64,000 nucleotides of DNA from Clarireedia homoeocarpa. Lineage: Eukaryota; Ascomycota; Leotiomycetes; Helotiales; Rutstroemiaceae. The stretch lies in contig LNKV01000015.1 in the NCBI GenBank assembly GCA_001465935.1, positions 1 through 64,000 of the forward strand, given 5' to 3'. A program made the translations under genes and the position numbers. The notes beneath the pieces were generated by a model, which saw nothing but the letters and a program-made list of their open reading frames with translations, had not been told where the DNA came from and did not search any database. Positions 12,518-21,816 of the stretch are shown one piece after another. Every line of letters starts with the position of its first letter. Position 1 is the first letter of the stretch.

Positions 12518-13052
12518 TTGTGTTTGGGGTTGGGTGTTTGCGTGTAGGATTGTTTGAGGATATATGCACGAGTGTTTGAGGATCTCTGTGTGTATATATG
12601 TGGTATTTGCGAGTTCAAGGAGAGGAAAAGGTTTTGCTGAGGTGGGCTTTGGGGAGGGGTTTGATGGGGATTAGGGGTAGATAGATGTATAAGAGGAGTC
12701 TTATGAAAATTTGGGAGTGACTAGGCTGAGAGGGAGCTATTGAGCGATATGCTGTGGGAAAGAGATGGGAATGGATGAGTGGGTTTTCTCCTTCTCTTTA
12801 TCTGTTCCTCTTTTCCATTATTTCACAGCTAGAAATGTAACTTGAAGGAACTTTGGGTTCAGAATACAACAGGAAACAACACAGAACTGGAAGTTGGCTC
12901 TTGAAGATAATTAAAAACCAATCCCTAATCTATAAGTTCCTTGTTGTAATGTACATACCTTCCACTAATCGTTCAACCTCGATTATTCCCTACAATATTA
13001 TTCTTTCTTCTCATAACTTAAAACAAACAAAAGGCTGACGCTGATAACCATC

Positions 13053-14148
13053 TCATCCACTTCTTCCAAGAGCTCTCTCCCACACAGCCAGTGTACTCTC
13101 CCAGACCTTAGCACCGGCATTCTCCTTCCTATACGCCGGCAACACATCTCCATCCGGTGCGGTCTCGTCATCAGGCCCCAATCTATAAACACCATTTCCC
13201 TTCCCTTCCACATCAATCACCGAAGGCTTAGCCACTTGCACTCCATCTGGCAACTCCACAGTAGCCTTCGCCCCATTCGCTGGTGGGTATCTCGCACTTG
13301 TAGCAATAAATAGACCCCTCTCTCCGGCTTCCTCCACCGTCGTCGAAAACAGATTAACAATCGGCAATATCGCCCATCTGAACACCATAGCTGGACCCCA
13401 CAAAAACCCTTTCGTCGTCTTCATCAATCGATCAAGGACGCCCGTATCTACGAAACCGGGAAACTTATGCACGAAGCTGATTCCTGGCCACTGTTTGGCG
13501 AGCTCTTCGAACGCAAGAGTGGTTTGCGTGGTTCCGTTTTTGGCAGCTTTCATGGTGGAGAAGTTGTTCTTTACTTCGAGGTCGTCGAGATCGATGGCGC
13601 TTTCTTTGCCGCCGGCGAGGATAGATATTACACGGGGGTTTGGGGAGGCTTGGAGAAGCGTGAGAAGGTTATAGGCCAGGCGGAGACGCGAGTAGTAGCG
13701 AAGGGCATGGGGGATATCAATTCCTTCGCTAGAATCTGAGGGTTTTGTTAGAGATAATCACGAGGGTGAGATGAGAAAGGAGGCACTCACCTAGTCGACC
13801 ATCCCATGTTAAATATCCGGGACTTACGAAGACAAAGTCTACTTTCTTCTCCTTGCTTTTGATCTCATCGGAAATTACATCGACATTTTTGATGAGGGAG
13901 AGCTCCGTCTCCATGAAGTTCAATTTGGCTGAGGGGTTGGACTTCTGGAGTTCATCTAGAAGTGGAGCAGCTGCTTTCTTGGAACGTCCGATGATGTATG
14001 CTGTTGGAGAGTTTGCATTTTTGACAAATGCTTTCAATGTTCCCATGCCTATGCCTGACGTTGCGCCAGCGAAAACAACTACCATGCCAGGGGCGCTGGT
14101 GGCTTTGAAGCTGGCATTTGAGGCGCGGACTGCTTTTATGGAAACCAT
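13053..14148 (-). CDS. SDR-like NAD(P)-binding protein with non-canonical active site
   Basis: Short-chain dehydrogenase/reductase-type Rossmann protein of unknown substrate. Two exons, 13791-14148 and 13053-13735, give 346 residues; the intron is 55 nt with GTGAGT. The cofactor-binding glycine motif GATSGIG is at residues 28-34, and AYIIGRS follows at the end of beta-2. The place of the usual NNAG motif reads VSPGYLTWDG, and the usual YxxxK is YSRLR (Tyr134, Arg138). Later segments such as ISFVHKFPGFVDTG and FSTTVEEAGER fit a widespread group of fungal SDR-like proteins annotated only as oxidoreductases. The start at 14148 (MVSIKAVR) is the only ATG that leaves the Rossmann fold complete without a long tail. 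It diverges from ISA2. Function is unknown. Confidence 0.85.
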
Positions 14149-14825
14149 ATTGCACTTGCTCGGTCGAAGGAGATACGTTGAGGATAATGGGTAATAGAGT
14201 ATGTGTGTTGGTGAAGTAGTGTAGCTCTTGAACAAGATGATCGATGGATGCAATGTGTATATGAAAAGGAAGATGTTCTTGAGAGTGATTGATGATGAAT
14301 ATTGGAAAAGAAAGTCTCTACCTACATTCCGGAGGATACTCAGCCTTTATATGATGCCATGTACTGGCGAACAATACTCCCACTTGGTTTTACGTAGGCA
14401 TCCGGTATTGAAGCATCTCGGATTCGTGAATTCACCAGGATCAATCCGAGGCACTGACCACTCATTGGGTTATCTCATCCCTTGCTTGCATGCTTGGTAA
14501 TAGGCGTAAGACGGACAATTGAATGCCTTCCAATAAGTTAATGAACAAGGTTGACATCAGCTTAATAATCGACGAAGAGCGAGGAGCGCGAATGTTGACC
14601 TTATTGCCATGGACATAGCGGGCGTTAACAGGAGAAAAGCGCATCCCGCATCCCGCATCCTGCAATCATATCTTGGGGATTTCAAAGGCTTAGAACTAAC
14701 GAAAAACAGAAGTACCCCACAATAGTTTTGCCCCGTGTGACCGCCTTGGATTAATCAGTATCGGCCTCGTCAAGATCAACCCAAACATTCATTCCCTCAC
14801 GCAACACCACAAGAATTGTCTACCC
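14149..14825. promoter_or_regulatory. Divergent promoter region, SDR gene / ISA2
   Basis: 677 bp between two divergently read start codons. No coding frame is supportable. No binding site can be named with confidence. Confidence 0.5.
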
Positions 14826-15822
14826 ATGGCGGCGCGCTCACTTACGCAGAACTGTTTGCGAGCGGCTTCACCGGCTACTTCTGTAGCCCAAGGTTGCCTG
14901 AAAACCACCGCTGCAGCTCGATCATTCCACCATAATACCCCGCTACCCGTACTTGAATTCCTCGCCCCACGCCTCCAACCATCCACAAACCGTCCCTCCC
15001 TCAAACGCATAACTATTCCAGCAAAGACTCCGGCTCGAAACTTCTCAGATACTGGACGGCGCAAAGCTACGACTGTCGCTTTCAACCCGCGGAAGAACGA
15101 GGATGGAACAGAACAAAAGATCGAGATCACTCCTCGAGCTGCAGAGGTACTTCTTCCAGCTTCCATGTACATCATTTATACAAGCTCGTAGCTTGTATCT
15201 AGCACATGTTAACCATATTTTCGTACAGCGATTACAACAATTGCGTGCAAAAGAGAAGAATCCAAATCTTGCGCTTCGAGTAACAGTTCTCCCAGGTGGC
15301 TGTCATGGCTTTCAATATGTGATGTCACTTTGTGATCTGCCAAAGGATATCTCGGGGGGTCTTTTCGATGGATCAGGCAATCCAGAAACTAAAGCTTCAT
15401 CTTCAGCTATTGAAGAGGAATCTACTCCTGCGCTCAATACCTCATCCTCCGATCCTAACGCCGTACCTTCGCCAAGCCCCTCCTCCGAGATCCTCCCAAA
15501 AACGTTCACCAGAGAAGAAACCCCCCCGGCCCTCAACACATCTTCGGCTGATCCTAATGCTATGCCTTCTACCTCACCATCCTCCTCATCAAGCTCAACC
15601 TCGTCACCAACAATGGATCTCCGCGAAGACGATACGGTATTTAGCTTCGTGGGAAAAGAGTCCCGGCCCGATGTCGTCATGGATGTATCCAGCCTTGATG
15701 CTCTAAAGGGAAGTAAGATCGACTACGAAATAAAATTGATCGGATCCGAATTCAAGATCGTTGATAATCCAGCTGCAATGAGTAGTTGTGGATGCGGGAC
15801 GAGTTTTGAACTTAAGTTCTGA
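14826..15822 (+). CDS. ISA2: Mitochondrial iron-sulfur cluster assembly protein Isa2, with a low-complexity insertion
   Basis: A-type Fe-S assembly factor that, with Isa1, supports 4Fe-4S cluster formation in the mitochondrial matrix. Two exons, 14826-15146 and 15229-15822, with an 82-nt intron, give 304 residues. Residues 1 to about 95 are rich in Ala, Arg and Ser and look like a matrix-targeting sequence. The family core follows: RVTVLPGGCHGFQY with Cys132, then FKIVDNPAAMSSCGCGTSF with Cys294 and Cys296. These three cysteines are the expected cluster ligands. Between them lies a Ser/Pro/Thr-rich insertion (about residues 150-234) that separates Cys132 from the CxC by 161 residues, against about 65 in ordinary A-type proteins. 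The insertion contains a 33-residue near-duplication. The call rests on the cysteine motifs and the flanking core and is firm. Confidence 0.93.
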
Positions 15823-16562
15823 GTGATGGGAGAGATTGTGGATAATATGGATACCTTGTAACGATACGTTTTTTATTTGGATCATATTCATTTTACGCTA
15901 CACAAGCTCCTGTGTGGCGGACGGGGTAGTCTACTTTTCTTGCATACTCGCTATTTGGCATGTCTACAAGAAGAGTGCAGGTATTTTTTATGGGGGTGTT
16001 TCCTAGCTACCAATGCATAGGGAGCTTGAGGGGAAGAGACAGAGATCACTCTCAATACACAAAATTTTATAGAACATAGGATACGACACAGAACTCTACA
16101 GTTCTTGAGGTTTCTAAGGGGACTGATAGAACAATTGTATACTATACACTACAAAGTGCGAGTAGGGCTGCGTAAAGGCGCAGGAGAATTCATGCCACTA
16201 CAAATACTATGCTATATACAATAGAGAACTATGAATATACAGAACATGATCACAAATATTTATCTTCATGGTATTTATAGGCTTCCATTCAATAAGACAC
16301 AAGGCACGAATGAATACGAGCCACTAGAGAAGGAAGGATGCCAAAGGAACCGGGAAGATCATATCACAGAGCGATTTTGATGAAAAGACGGACACCGAGT
16401 AGAGACCGAAATGTATGTGAAGTTCACGATGTAACATAATGTTTTACAATTGAATTCATGAAGAGTGTATCATTCTTTTTGCTTATACGCCGCGATGCCC
16501 AATAACGCTAAGCTAGAAAATACCCCAGTTCCCATTTTCCCCCTTCCCAACCATAATCAGAC
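15823..16562. other. Convergent intergenic region, ISA2 / RPL7
   Basis: 740 bp between the 3' ends of ISA2 (plus) and RPL7 (minus). It should hold both 3' untranslated regions. No further gene seen. Confidence 0.6.
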
Positions 16563-18109
16563 TTAGTTCATTTGTCTGACCAAGGCGTTGATCTTGTCCT
16601 CACGGTTTCCGAGGTCACCTCCCAAGATGTAGTGATTGAATTTACGGGGACGGAAACCACCAGTTGGGTTGCTGAGCTTGAATGGCCAGAGGAAGTTGGC
16701 GGCTTGCTTGAAGTTGGGGCCGACAGTGTAGATCTCGTGGATCAAATCTTCGACACAGATAATACCATATTTGCCGAGGTTGGCCTCAACGATAGCATTG
16801 TCGGTAAGAGGGATACGTTGCTTGTCGACCTTTCCGTATCCGCGCTTGTAGACGAGCTCACGGACAGTTTTGAGGTTAGGATAACCGTAGGTGATCCATG
16901 GCTCGACAACCTTGAGCATTTCAAGGGTGGCCTTAGTCAAACGAACGAAAACACCATTGTTGATTTGGAGGAGACGGAGAAGTTGGAGGATCTTGCGGGG
17001 CTTTGGTGCGATCTTGTTGATACTGCAAACATGTATTTAGTTGATATTAATGCGGAGACGGTATGTGAAACTTACCCCTTGATACGGACAACGAATACCA
17101 ACTTAGGCTCAGCTGGGATATAGAAGGATCCCTCTTGCTTAGCCACACGGTTGAGACGGATCTTCTCACGCTCCTCGTCACGGTACTCCTTGACGTACTT
17201 CTCGGCACGCTTGAAGATAACCTCACGCTTTGCCTTGTTGGCCTATTCGTGATCGTTAGTAACGAGTTTGAAGTAATATAGAACAACGATGCCATTGCGT
17301 TGAGACTTTGTCAGACCCGAAAGATGGTTAATTTGACAACATCGACCGTAGAGTCTAGTCCAAATTAAGGTTGTTATGCATCATAGAAGTGCTCAAGCAT
17401 TGTATGGCATCGTGTTGTAAAATCCAACGTACCTTCTTGACCTCGGCGATCTTGGCCTCACGCTCCTCTCTTTCCTTTTGCTGACTCTTGCGCTTCTTCA
17501 AGAGAGTCTCAGGGATAAGGACTTGGTCCGCGGAAGGGGTGCTTCTATCTCAAATATTAGTCTTGTGTCCCGCATACTAAATGTATGGAGAAGAGCGCCG
17601 AGTGGGAATTGCAGCTATAGCGCAGCATTCTCGCAAAAGGCAGACTCGACTGTAATAATTTTGATCGGTGAAAACTTCATTGGTCGCATCGATCCCACTT
17701 CTGCGCGCAAAGGTAGGTCCAATGTTACTCAATTGAATTCATTCTCAACCGACAAATCCTCGGACATAGTCCAAGAGAAATGCACAGCACTTTTTAATGT
17801 TTCATGGCCCGCCCGAGACGATTCACTACTACACTGCTGTGCGGCAATTGATTTAGAGGAGAAGACTTGCATCTTCAACCTCAACACCCCGTACTACATC
17901 TCTCGCAGCGCAAATCCGTAAGATTTGAATCAACGAGGGAGTAGCTCAGGACAGATCGAGCTGGTACCCATATTGCTATTGGAGACTCTGGAGCCGAATT
18001 TCAACAGCTTAGGTTGCCAGCTTTCGAGAGGAACGCGACTATATCTGAATCCATCACAATCGATCGGCTCTTCAAAGGAGCTTGGAAAGAGTTCTTACGT
18101 GGCAGGCAT
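16563..18109 (-). CDS. RPL7: 60S ribosomal protein L7 (uL30)
   Basis: Structural protein of the cytosolic large ribosomal subunit. Four exons, 18099-18109, 17433-17544, 17076-17242 and 16563-17022, join in frame to 249 residues, the usual eukaryotic L7 length. The N-terminal part reads VLIPETLLKKRKSQQK followed by a long basic segment. The core has FVVRIKGINKIAPKPRK, WITYGYPNLKTVREL and GIICVEDLIHEIYTVG, and the tail is HYILGGDLGNREDKINALV. The first exon is only 11 nt (ATG CCT GCC AC) and is followed by a 554-nt intron. The second intron (190 nt) carries a C/D-box snoRNA on the same strand. Codon use is biased to C-ending codons, as expected for a highly expressed gene. Homology of the exons is unmistakable; exon 1 is inferred from splice phase and the family N-terminus. 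Confidence 0.96.
17302..17392 (-). ncRNA. C/D-box snoRNA in RPL7 intron 2, predicted 25S rRNA 2'-O-methylation guide (snR39/snR39b/snR59 type)
   Basis: Inside RPL7 intron 2 and on the RPL7 strand there is a box C (AUGAUGC, minus strand of 17378-17384, one base off RUGAUGA) and a box D (CUGA, 17311-17314), about 63 nt apart. Short flanking segments ACUU (17387-17390) and AAGU (17305-17308) can pair as a terminal stem. The 14 nt just before box D, ACCAUCUUUCGGGU, are perfectly complementary to the conserved large-subunit rRNA stretch ACCCGAAAGAUGGU. By the box D plus five rule the target is the G of ACCCG, which I recall as yeast 25S Gm805 (guide snR39b); the neighbouring Am807 is guided by snR39 and snR59, which sit in RPL7 introns in yeast. 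Ends are approximate. Confidence 0.85.
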
Positions 18110-18485
18110 CGTGGCGGATTGTCGATTTTCGATGTCGGTGTCGTTGTCGAAAAGAAGTCGAGTAGATAAACGAAAAAAGTTCGTGCTGAGAAAAGTTGTG
18201 GGCAAAATTGTCTAGGGTTCTCGCTTGTGCGGCGCTACTTATTTTTTTGGGCTAGTGGATCTTAACTTCACATCATGTGATTTTTCCCGAAGTGATCATC
18301 AGAGTCGGAAAAAAACCAATTAGATGCCTATGAAATATACATTCTCCTCGCCTGTGGCTAGTTGATGTTTTAAGGACTCGCAGTTTTGATATCTTCACGT
18401 ATGATTATATCTGGAGTATTGGAATTGTCGGCTTCCCACAACTCTCTACTTCTCTATCCAATTCCGTTCTACTCCGTTATTCGCA
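18110..18485. promoter_or_regulatory. Divergent promoter region, RPL7 / RCC1-like gene
   Basis: 376 bp between divergent start codons. On the RPL7 strand there is AACCCTAG (plus-strand 18212-18219), about 100 nt upstream of the RPL7 ATG. This resembles the Tbf1 or telobox-type element known from ribosomal-protein promoters of several fungi. A T-rich stretch lies next to it. Assignment of the site is inference. Confidence 0.4.
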
Positions 18486-19565
18486 ATGGCCACATTATAT
18501 GCCATTGGATCAAATGGATTAGGCCAACTGGGAATCGGTCATAAAGAAGACGTGTCGGTACCGAAACAGGTATTGTTTGATGGAGATGGTCCAACGGGCA
18601 TCAAGCAAATTAGAGCGGGGGGTAATCATACCCTCATATTATCAACGACGGGTAAACTTTACTGTTCGGGTGAATCACTGCATGGTGCTTGTGGGTTGAG
18701 CTCAGAAGAATATTCTACGGTATTCACGGTTGCGAAAGTCACGCAAGGATCTTCATTATTACAGTCATATACCACTTTTTGTGCTGCTACATGGCAAGCT
18801 TCTATAATTATCCAGAAAGATGAGAACGGCCACGCGACAAAAGTATTCACGTTTGGGACAGGCAATAAGGGTGAGTTAGGCCTTGGGGAGTTCATCTTCC
18901 GAACCTCAAAGCCTCAATTAATACCAAACTTCCCCCCTTCTGGCCTGGAGATTGTAGATCTTGCTGCATCCGTGTCTCATGTGGTCGCAGTGTTAAATAA
19001 CGGGGACGTATATGGCTGGGGTAGCGGCCGGAAAGGACAGTTAGGCGAGCCTGAAGGGATATACCAGTCTCCCCGCAAGATTGAAAATCTTGGCTTCAAA
19101 GTCGTTCGAGTTGTTTGTGGACAAGAATTTACCTATCTGTTGGGAGAATCTGGGACTGGCCAACATAAGATTCTGGGTTCTGATAAACGGAATATTAAAT
19201 CATCGACACCAAGCAAAGCACCGGCATGGAAGGACGTTGGAGCTGGGTGGGGAAGCATTGGATTGTTACAGAGCGATGGAAATCTCATCTCCTGGGGGAG
19301 GGATGATCATGGCCAACTGGCCCCTACAAATCTTTCACCAGTATCTCAGATTGCTATCGGGAGTGAGCACGGTGTGGCACTTACGTCTGAGGGTGATGTG
19401 TGTGCATGGGGTTGGGGTGAGCACGGCAACTGTGGTCCAGGTACGACAAATGGAGACGTGAAGGGTCGATGGAATGTGGTAACCTCATCCAAATATTTGC
19501 CACCAGACACTAAAATATCTTATATTGGTGCTGGGTGTGCTACCAGCTGGATTTTCTTGAGCTGA
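18486..19565 (+). CDS. ats1: RCC1-repeat beta-propeller protein, Ats1-like
   Basis: Intronless, 359 residues. Successive RCC1-type repeats are visible: YAIGSNGLGQLGIG (about 5-18), YCSGESLHGACG (about 58), FTFGTGNKGELGLG (about 122), YGWGSGRKGQLG (about 175), SWGRDDHGQL (about 269) and CAWGWGEHGNCGPG (about 307). Together they should form one seven-bladed propeller. Length and layout match fungal proteins annotated after yeast Ats1, an alpha-tubulin suppressor with a role in tRNA wobble-base (diphthamide/mcm5) pathways, more than the nuclear Ran exchange factor RCC1, which is longer. The start is the first ATG and lies close to an upstream pyrimidine tract. The family is certain; the cellular role is inferred. 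Confidence 0.85.
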   Translation: MATLYAIGSNGLGQLGIGHKEDVSVPKQVLFDGDGPTGIKQIRAGGNHTLILSTTGKLYCSGESLHGACGLSSEEYSTVFTVAKVTQGSSLLQSYTTFCAATWQASIIIQKDENGHATKVFTFGTGNKGELGLGEFIFRTSKPQLIPNFPPSGLEIVDLAASVSHVVAVLNNGDVYGWGSGRKGQLGEPEGIYQSPRKIENLGFKVVRVVCGQEFTYLLGESGTGQHKILGSDKRNIKSSTPSKAPAWKDVGAGWGSIGLLQSDGNLISWGRDDHGQLAPTNLSPVSQIAIGSEHGVALTSEGDVCAWGWGEHGNCGPGTTNGDVKGRWNVVTSSKYLPPDTKISYIGAGCATSWIFLS

Positions 19566-19771
19566 TCATGGCCTAATTGCCCCCACGGCATATCCGCCAA
19601 GGTGGCCTTATTACGATTATTTTTGACGTTAGAGCTGTCATAGGATATATGCTCACCCTTGGGGATGAGCAAGTGTAGAGCAGGCGGAGGTTCAGCTGTA
19701 CGATTTCCGTCAAAATTTTGATGGGCATATTGCAGTCTCTTGACCCGGGCTATTGAGCCGCTATCCCAGGA

Positions 19772-21436
19772 TCATTCGTCGAAAAGGCCACGAAGCTATT
19801 TTGTCAGTCAGCTGGTCAAGGTGAAATGAGGGAAAAACTTGCCTGTGACAATCTTTGCGTTGGTGCTAAACGTTGTGTCGGGATTGTTACATAGTTCTGC
19901 ACCTGATCCTCTGGGCCTTCGGGCTGACTCTTGTTTTGGGTATCTTGCAAACGGCGACTTGGATTACTGGCCAAGGACTCCTGATGAAAAGTTGGATTAG
20001 CACGATCCTGACGAGAATGTCACAGCAAACTTACATCTACATTTGCATCCCATAGTAGCATCTCATTCTCTTCATCATGATCCACAGGGTCCCATCTCCG
20101 ATCATCGTCAGCCTCTGGGAAGAAGAGAGCCTGTGACTGTAAACTGGGTTCAGAAGGTGGTGGAGATGGCCTAGTAATCTTTCGTCTTGTGCTCTCTCGG
20201 GTCAAACTTGGGGCAGGGGCTGGTGGTGGAGGCATTTCAGAGTCGGCTCGGGCCCGCTTCAAGCTTGATGTCGCCTCTAAAGTCGGTCTTGTAGCAGGCC
20301 GTTTGGAAGAAGCTCGTGCAGCGTTTACAGCTGGAGTTGCCGATGCTGCTCTAGATTCGCCTGTTGTCATAAGGATGAATTCGCACAGAATTCCCTCATC
20401 ACTGTATGTAAGCTGCATTGGTTTTGTAGGTTGCGAGTACATCGCTCTAACATTGGTGTTGGTAATACCGGCATGAGAGATGATGGACTTGAAATCTTTC
20501 ACACTAATGACTATATGGAGTTGTTCATCCACAGAAAACTCGACAAATTCGTGTGTATCTACTGCGATGGTCGTTCGCAAGGGCTGCTTCAAGACTTCTA
20601 TGAACGTCTCAGTGTTGTATTCAGGCAAATTGGCGATTCCAACATACCGGTTCCTGACATAATCTTTTCTGTGAAACTGGTAAGACTTACACGGCCATCA
20701 GCAGAATATATATCAAGCTGTTCGGTTCCAGGCCCAAAGTGTTCTGCAAATTCACGCAGGGTTTTGGACGAGATTGACCAAGTGCTGTTGGCGCTCTCTC
20801 TAGAGAACAGGGCGTGCAGAGGAGGGACGGCTTCGAAGGTTAATCGATAGGTCTTCAGTACGCCTGGATTGTCTCCATTATTAGTTAAGGTACGGGTAGT
20901 ACTGTATTGGTCGAATCGTACCATGCCTGCAGAAAATCTTTGCAATGAAACGACTCTTGGTCTTGCCATCCCCATCCTCTATTGAAACATCGCATCTCTC
21001 AATGGCTGTATCTCTTTCTCTAGAAGCGTCACCGCTCGGGCGGCCTTTGAAAACCAAAAGTAGTGCCTAATGGCAGTATGTGAGAAGGGAAACTTGCCAA
21101 ATGAGAGACAATGACGGACCTTATTATAAATCCTGCATGTGAACTTGTCCGCCGTTTGACGACCACCACGCACAGGCATATATTGGTATTTGGAAAAGAA
21201 TTTATTTCCAACCAAGGTGAAGGATGCATAAGCTGATTTTGTCGAGTTGAGTGTAGTCAAATTCAGCTGTGGTCGGCATTAGTCCATCAACTCTTGCAAG
21301 TGGATTTTGATCATGAATATACTTTACTGTGTGTAGCCTCGATGGATACCGTCTCATTGAATTTCCCAAGACACACGAGGGCATCGTGAAATTTACCCAA
21401 AGCTTCGGGGTTAAGAGAGAAAGCGAGAATCGCCAT
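19772..21436 (-). CDS. RAD9: DNA damage checkpoint clamp subunit Rad9
   Basis: Subunit of the 9-1-1 (Rad9-Rad1-Hus1) ring that loads at damaged DNA and activates the ATR/Rad3 kinase. Seven exons: 21323-21436, 21120-21266, 20922-21066, 20648-20863, 20035-20597, 19843-19980 and 19772-19795. They join in frame to 448 residues. The PCNA-like part is recognised by LTTLNSTKSAYASFTL, NKFFSKYQY, IERCDVSIEDGDGKTKSRF, VLKTYRLTFE and DGRVSLTSFTEKIM. A Pro/Ser/Arg-rich tail follows, ending in the fungal signature PTQRLSQLRGLFDE. To recover that C-terminus the last intron must use a GC donor (CAG/GCAAGT) with an ordinary TAG acceptor; the final exon is 24 nt. Without this splice, translation stops after LAPTQRLSQASFSLISP. 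It shares a 380-bp divergent promoter with the F-box gene. Confidence 0.92.
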
Positions 21437-21816
21437 CGTGCCGTCAACGTAACTTTACTAGACGAGCAATGTTCAGATCTCCCTCAACGATCATACCACG
21501 ATGTCCTATCCATCACAAAAAATTCTCTTAATTTGCTGTTGATTAAGAAAGTTGTATCTGGGTATCGCCCCGTGTAATCAAGTAGTAAAGCCTATCACGT
21601 GCTTTCGTCGCGAATAGAATCGCGTGTGGCAGCCTATGACGCGCTTTTCTCAGACTGCCCCGCGTCCCTCAAAACAAAGCGACATTTTGTGTATCCTTAG
21701 TTAATATCAATCCAGTTCTTTTATTCAATGAGGATGAAGGCTCTGTAACGAATTTAGGTAGAAGCACTAGTGTTTACGATCCACGAGGATAAAATCATCG
21801 AAACTGCACGAATTTC
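21437..21816. promoter_or_regulatory. Divergent promoter region, RAD9 / F-box gene
   Basis: 380 bp between divergent starts. It contains CACGTG (about 21596) and several GACGCG or CGCGT-like words near 21610-21665, which recall MCB-type cell-cycle elements (ACGCGT) but are not exact. Regulation by these is speculative. Confidence 0.4.

Larger units (their letters stand above)
11351..13052. other. Convergent intergenic region with long homopolymer and tetranucleotide arrays
   Basis: The region lies between the 3' ends of the kynureninase gene (plus) and the SDR gene (minus), so it should carry both 3' untranslated regions. No supportable gene. Open frames at 12069-12569 on both strands are translations of the (ATAC)n and (TATG)n arrays. 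Confidence 0.75.

Noticed and set aside
12069..12569. Long frames on both strands of the 12 kb region
   Set aside because: They are translations of (ATAC)n and (TATG)n arrays (repeating Thr-Tyr-Ile-His and Tyr-Val-Cys-Met).
17478..17921. 147-codon plus-strand frame across RPL7 exon 2 and intron 1
   Set aside because: It overlaps a coding exon on the other strand, has no recognisable domain, and the intron is defined by the RPL7 splice.
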